Part shown: positions 63,430 to 64,000 of the stretch, piece by piece
How positions within the stretch are numbered: the first letter of the stretch is position 1
Layout: the number at the start of each line of letters is the position of its first letter
Assembly (NCBI RefSeq): GCF_029633865.1
Contig: NC_079212.1
Location: forward strand, 107,149,091 to 107,213,090
DNA from: Lampris incognitus
Taxonomy: Eukaryota; Chordata; Actinopteri; Lampriformes; Lampridae
Reading direction: 5' to 3'
Length of the DNA: 64,000 nucleotides
Program-made: the position numbers and the translations under genes
The notes under the pieces: model-generated
Database searches by the model: none
Seen by the model: the letters and a program-made list of their open reading frames with translations, nothing else
What the model was told of the DNA's origin: nothing

Positions 63430-64000
63430 ATTTCCTCCTCCCAGGTCTCCATGGTGATGGTGGTCACCAACTGGACACTGCTTGGAATCCTCTTCATCAC
63501 ATTATCTTTATATCTTATAAATCCATATAATTTGGTTATCCTGTTTCAATGTTATATCCTTCTCTCTCTCTCTGATGCGTGACTAATGTCTTTTCTTGTC
63601 TCTTCTCCCATGTATATGAATGGTGTGATGTGAGTCTCCCCTGTGTGCTATGTAGTCTGTCCTCCTGCCACGTTTACATAGTGATGGTGGTCGGCTCAGG
63701 TCCAAGGCTGTTCCGGTGGCATCTGGACACTGCTTGGAATCGTCCCTAATTCTGCTATCCTCTTTCAATGTTGTATTCTGTAAATTGTGTTTTATTCTGT
63801 TCACACAATATCCATTCATGTCTGTTCATCTTGGGAGCGATCCCTCCTTTGTTGCTCTCCCTGAGGTTTCTTCCTGTTTTTTCTCCCTGTTTATTGATTT
63901 ATTTTTATTCTTTTTAGGGAATTTTTCCTTATCTGATGCAAGGGTCTAAGGACAGGATTTTGAATTGCTGTAAAGTTCCCTGAGGCAAATTTGTAATTTG
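63430..64000 (+). mobile_element. L2-type LINE 3' UTR (cut by window end)
   Basis: TGGTGATGGTGGTCACCAAC and GGACACTGCTTGGAATC, each present twice (about 63450-63490 and 63680-63740), then CTCCCTGAGGTTTCTTCC, TTTCCTTATCTGATGCAAGG and GAGGCAAATTTGTAATTTG at the window end. This is the usual 3' UTR of fish L2 elements in plus orientation, facing away from the copy at 62060-63300. Confidence 0.75.

Overview
The window looks like nuclear DNA of a ray-finned fish, probably a percomorph-type teleost. The evidence is the transposon set: L1, L2/Rex-type and RTE non-LTR elements, Penelope-like elements, K02A2.6-type Gypsy and BEL/Pao LTR elements, several Tc1 families, hAT relatives, and tRNA- and 5S-headed SINEs, plus long (CA)n, (CT)n, (GATA)n and (TA)n tracts. 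I found no convincing exon of a host gene. Every long reading frame belongs to a mobile element. A few non-repetitive islands (about 0.74-0.95, 20.14-20.8 and 22.44-22.83 kb) could be conserved non-coding DNA of a gene desert, which is inference only.

Layout. 0.1-0.4 kb: fold-back repeat with degraded hammerhead motifs. 1.4-5 kb: Tc1 end, SINE tail, L1 3' end, hAT pseudogene, RTE tail. 5.2-10.7 kb: a Tc1 copy interrupted by a retroelement tail, itself interrupted by a 4.2-kb Gypsy element. 10.7-19.6 kb: SINEs, RTE, LINE and Tc1 remains and a 1.2-kb Tc1-derived palindrome. 19.6-26.1 kb: mostly unique DNA with a hAT MITE, a SINE, (CA)n-rich repeats and a 5S-headed SINE. 26.1-34.7 kb: an old LINE carrying a full-length L1 with both reading frames open. 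35-38.3 kb: second Tc1 palindrome and a 1.6-kb Tc1 element. 36.4-45.4 kb: several hammerhead-ribozyme repeats, one split by a 5-kb Gypsy element that contains a SINE; then a 372-bp TRIM with a tRNA-like promoter in its LTRs and a THAP-like element. 46-48 kb: GTF2I-type hAT pseudogene with a MITE. 49.4-61.8 kb: a Penelope fragment, then a hAT pseudogene containing a Penelope-like element and a LINE, with a 7.2-kb BEL/Pao element inside the LINE. 62-64 kb: two L2-type LINE tails in opposite orientation.

How it fits together. Insertions are stacked and most boundaries can be read from target-site duplications, giving a relative order of events. The most notable items are (1) a repeat family with the full hammerhead core and covarying palindromic stem III, beside a second hammerhead-type motif in the flanks of a Penelope-like element; (2) the TRIM whose primer binding site matches tRNA-Leu and whose LTR carries pol III A/B-box-like sequences; (3) the L1 with intact ORF1 and ORF2.
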